Positions 62,736-64,000 of a stretch of 64,000 nucleotides of DNA are shown here, piece by piece. A model generated the notes under the pieces. The model saw only the letters and a list, made by a program, of their open reading frames with translations, was not told where the DNA came from and made no database searches. Position numbers and translations under genes: made by a program. Source of the DNA: Oikopleura dioica (taxonomy: Eukaryota > Chordata > Appendicularia > Copelata > Oikopleuridae); NCBI GenBank assembly GCA_907165135.1, contig OU015568.1, positions 9,990,501 to 10,054,500 of the forward strand. The letters are read 5' to 3'. Within the stretch, counting starts at the first letter, position 1, and each line of letters begins with the position of its first letter.

Positions 62736-63532
62736 TCCCTTTTCGAGCCCTAGAAAAGTCAATCAAAAAATTAATGGCTTTTCAAAATGCTTCCATTTCA
62801 ATATTTAGATAGCCAGCGGTTCTGATAGGCTGGAGGCAGTTTTTGAGTATTTTGATTGGCCCAGGAGATTTACAAAAATGTTGTGAAGACAACGAATTTA
62901 TCCATAAATTATAGATCTTAATCAAAATCTTTCTGATTAATTTTGGACTTGGAGTTGTAAATCTACAAATGCGAACCTAGAAAGCTAGTTCAACAATATT
63001 GTGCTTGTTAATATTATGGAAGGTGTCCGATTATTGAGAGTAAAAATGTTTTAACTTCTTCTGAAATCTACCGCCACGTACGTCCGCCGAGTGTGTTTTA
63101 GCACCTTTCCTCTTTTGGGAGGAAATGTTTGATTTCAGGGCTCTCTAAGAGTTTATTAGGCAGCACGAGGGCGAGGCGCGGATTAGCCGCACCAAATCCA
63201 ACTCGTGGGCTTCATAATCGCAACACCTAAATGATGCTTTACTGGGAAGAGAAGGAACTTAAGGGAACACACCCCAGAATACCCTTGATCATTTTTAGTT
63301 ATCAACAGTTGCTGTTTTTTCTGAATTTCTAGTTACTTTTCGACCTAGCAATGGTGGCATCATCATCATGCTCGATGCAAATACTCAATTTATCAGTAAA
63401 GTGAGTTTAATGCTGATTATATATTGAATTAATACTTAAGAGATAGAATTATCTAAAGATAGAGCCTCCATAAAAGAGGCATTTATCTGAGTTGATAAAG
63501 TTCTTTATCAAAATTTACGGTTTCGCGAAAGT
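62736..63532. other. Unassigned AT-rich DNA
   Basis: No coding sequence, RNA gene or clear repeat recognised between the MITE and the small ORF at 63533. A stem GAGGGCGAGGCGCGG lies near 63168-63182 but has no obvious partner. Confidence 0.4.
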
Positions 63533-63802
63533 TCATTGAATAAACTCTTCTAAGCGAAATTTTATATATGTTTGCGAAAAATTGTCACAGAATGTATTTG
63601 GTAGTTCATTCAGTGAACGCAGTACTTTGTTGATGATTCCCTCAAATTTTTTAACCTTAATTTTGTCAATAAAAAGACGCTTTATTCTTCCGCCAGACGA
63701 CAAACACTCGAGGATGAACCTCTTTCTAATATGAAATCGAAGACTGTGTTGAATTAAGGGCGTATCCGACAATCTCGTGTAAAGTATATTTTCGCAGCGC
63801 AT
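63533..63802 (-). CDS. Hypothetical 89-aa ORF
   Basis: ATG-initiated minus-strand ORF, basic and leucine/isoleucine-rich (RLSDTPLIQHSLRFHIRKRF, FEGIINKVLRSLNELPNTF). It could be the first or last exon of a gene extending beyond the window, or chance. No family is recognised and no splice site is compelling. Confidence 0.2.
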   Translation of the reverse strand: MRCENILYTRLSDTPLIQHSLRFHIRKRFILECLSSGGRIKRLFIDKIKVKKFEGIINKVLRSLNELPNTFCDNFSQTYIKFRLEEFIQ

Positions 63803-64000
63803 GTTCTCTCAAAATGGTTCAACGAAGATTTTCGTTGTCGCAAATAATCACGTGATAACTCCACGTGGAAGAAGCCTATCTTCCCTCATTCCCATGTCTT
63901 TCCTCGAGTTTCTCTCCCTCTCTCTCGCTCCAGCTGTCGTGGCTTTTGTGTCCAGAGCCGATAAGAAAACTCAGTTATAGCGACTTATGCAGAAGCTGCT

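Overview
This window reads as gene-dense nuclear DNA from an animal with a very compact genome. Genes are split by tiny introns, commonly 38-50 bp with GT...AG ends, and many follow one another on the same strand with gaps of about 30-170 bp. Several start codons lie just downstream of an unpaired AG acceptor, which suggests operons resolved by spliced-leader trans-splicing. The gene set (BROX, B3GLCT, UNC45, EZH, ULK4, ECM29/ECPAS, UBE3B, GAL3ST, SANBR, two-pore channel) is metazoan. Intron size, operon-like spacing and gene content fit an appendicularian tunicate such as Oikopleura best. That placement is inference; no species-specific sequence was compared.

Layout. 1-421 is a terminal-inverted-repeat element. 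From 664 to 16530 all multi-exon genes lie on the minus strand: a helix-turn-helix protein, SANBR, a two-pore channel, BROX, B3GLCT (with a plus-strand membrane-protein gene nested in an intron), UNC45 and a GOLM1-like type II membrane protein. An inverted pair of tRNA-Ser(AGA) genes and a 218-bp palindrome sit inside a SANBR intron. From 17105 to 49908 genes run head to tail on the plus strand: a small basic ORF, EZH, TRM13, an unrecognised 524-aa protein, ULK4, ECM29, V-ATPase subunit G, DNAJC1, NOP9 and UBE3B. 49909-52696 shows no recognisable gene. A GAL3ST sulfotransferase gene with unusually long introns occupies 52697-61077 on the minus strand. It is followed by an inverted satellite array, a second hairpin-rich inverted-repeat element and about 1.3 kb of unassigned DNA.

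The genes are mostly unrelated housekeeping functions: chromatin repression, tRNA modification, proteasome scaffolding, myosin chaperoning, small-subunit ribosome biogenesis, O-fucose glucosylation, endolysosomal cation flux and ubiquitin ligation. No metabolic or defence system is built from them. The most notable features are the mobile and repeat structures: a 947-bp near-perfect foldback with an 8-bp target duplication 17 nt inside an ECM29 intron; two elements made of nested GATCAC hairpins; a GTTCGTG satellite touching the GAL3ST start codon; and a run of apparent one-base frameshifts in ECM29. Exon ends quoted below were read by eye from splice motifs and frame; joins described as unresolved are marked so.
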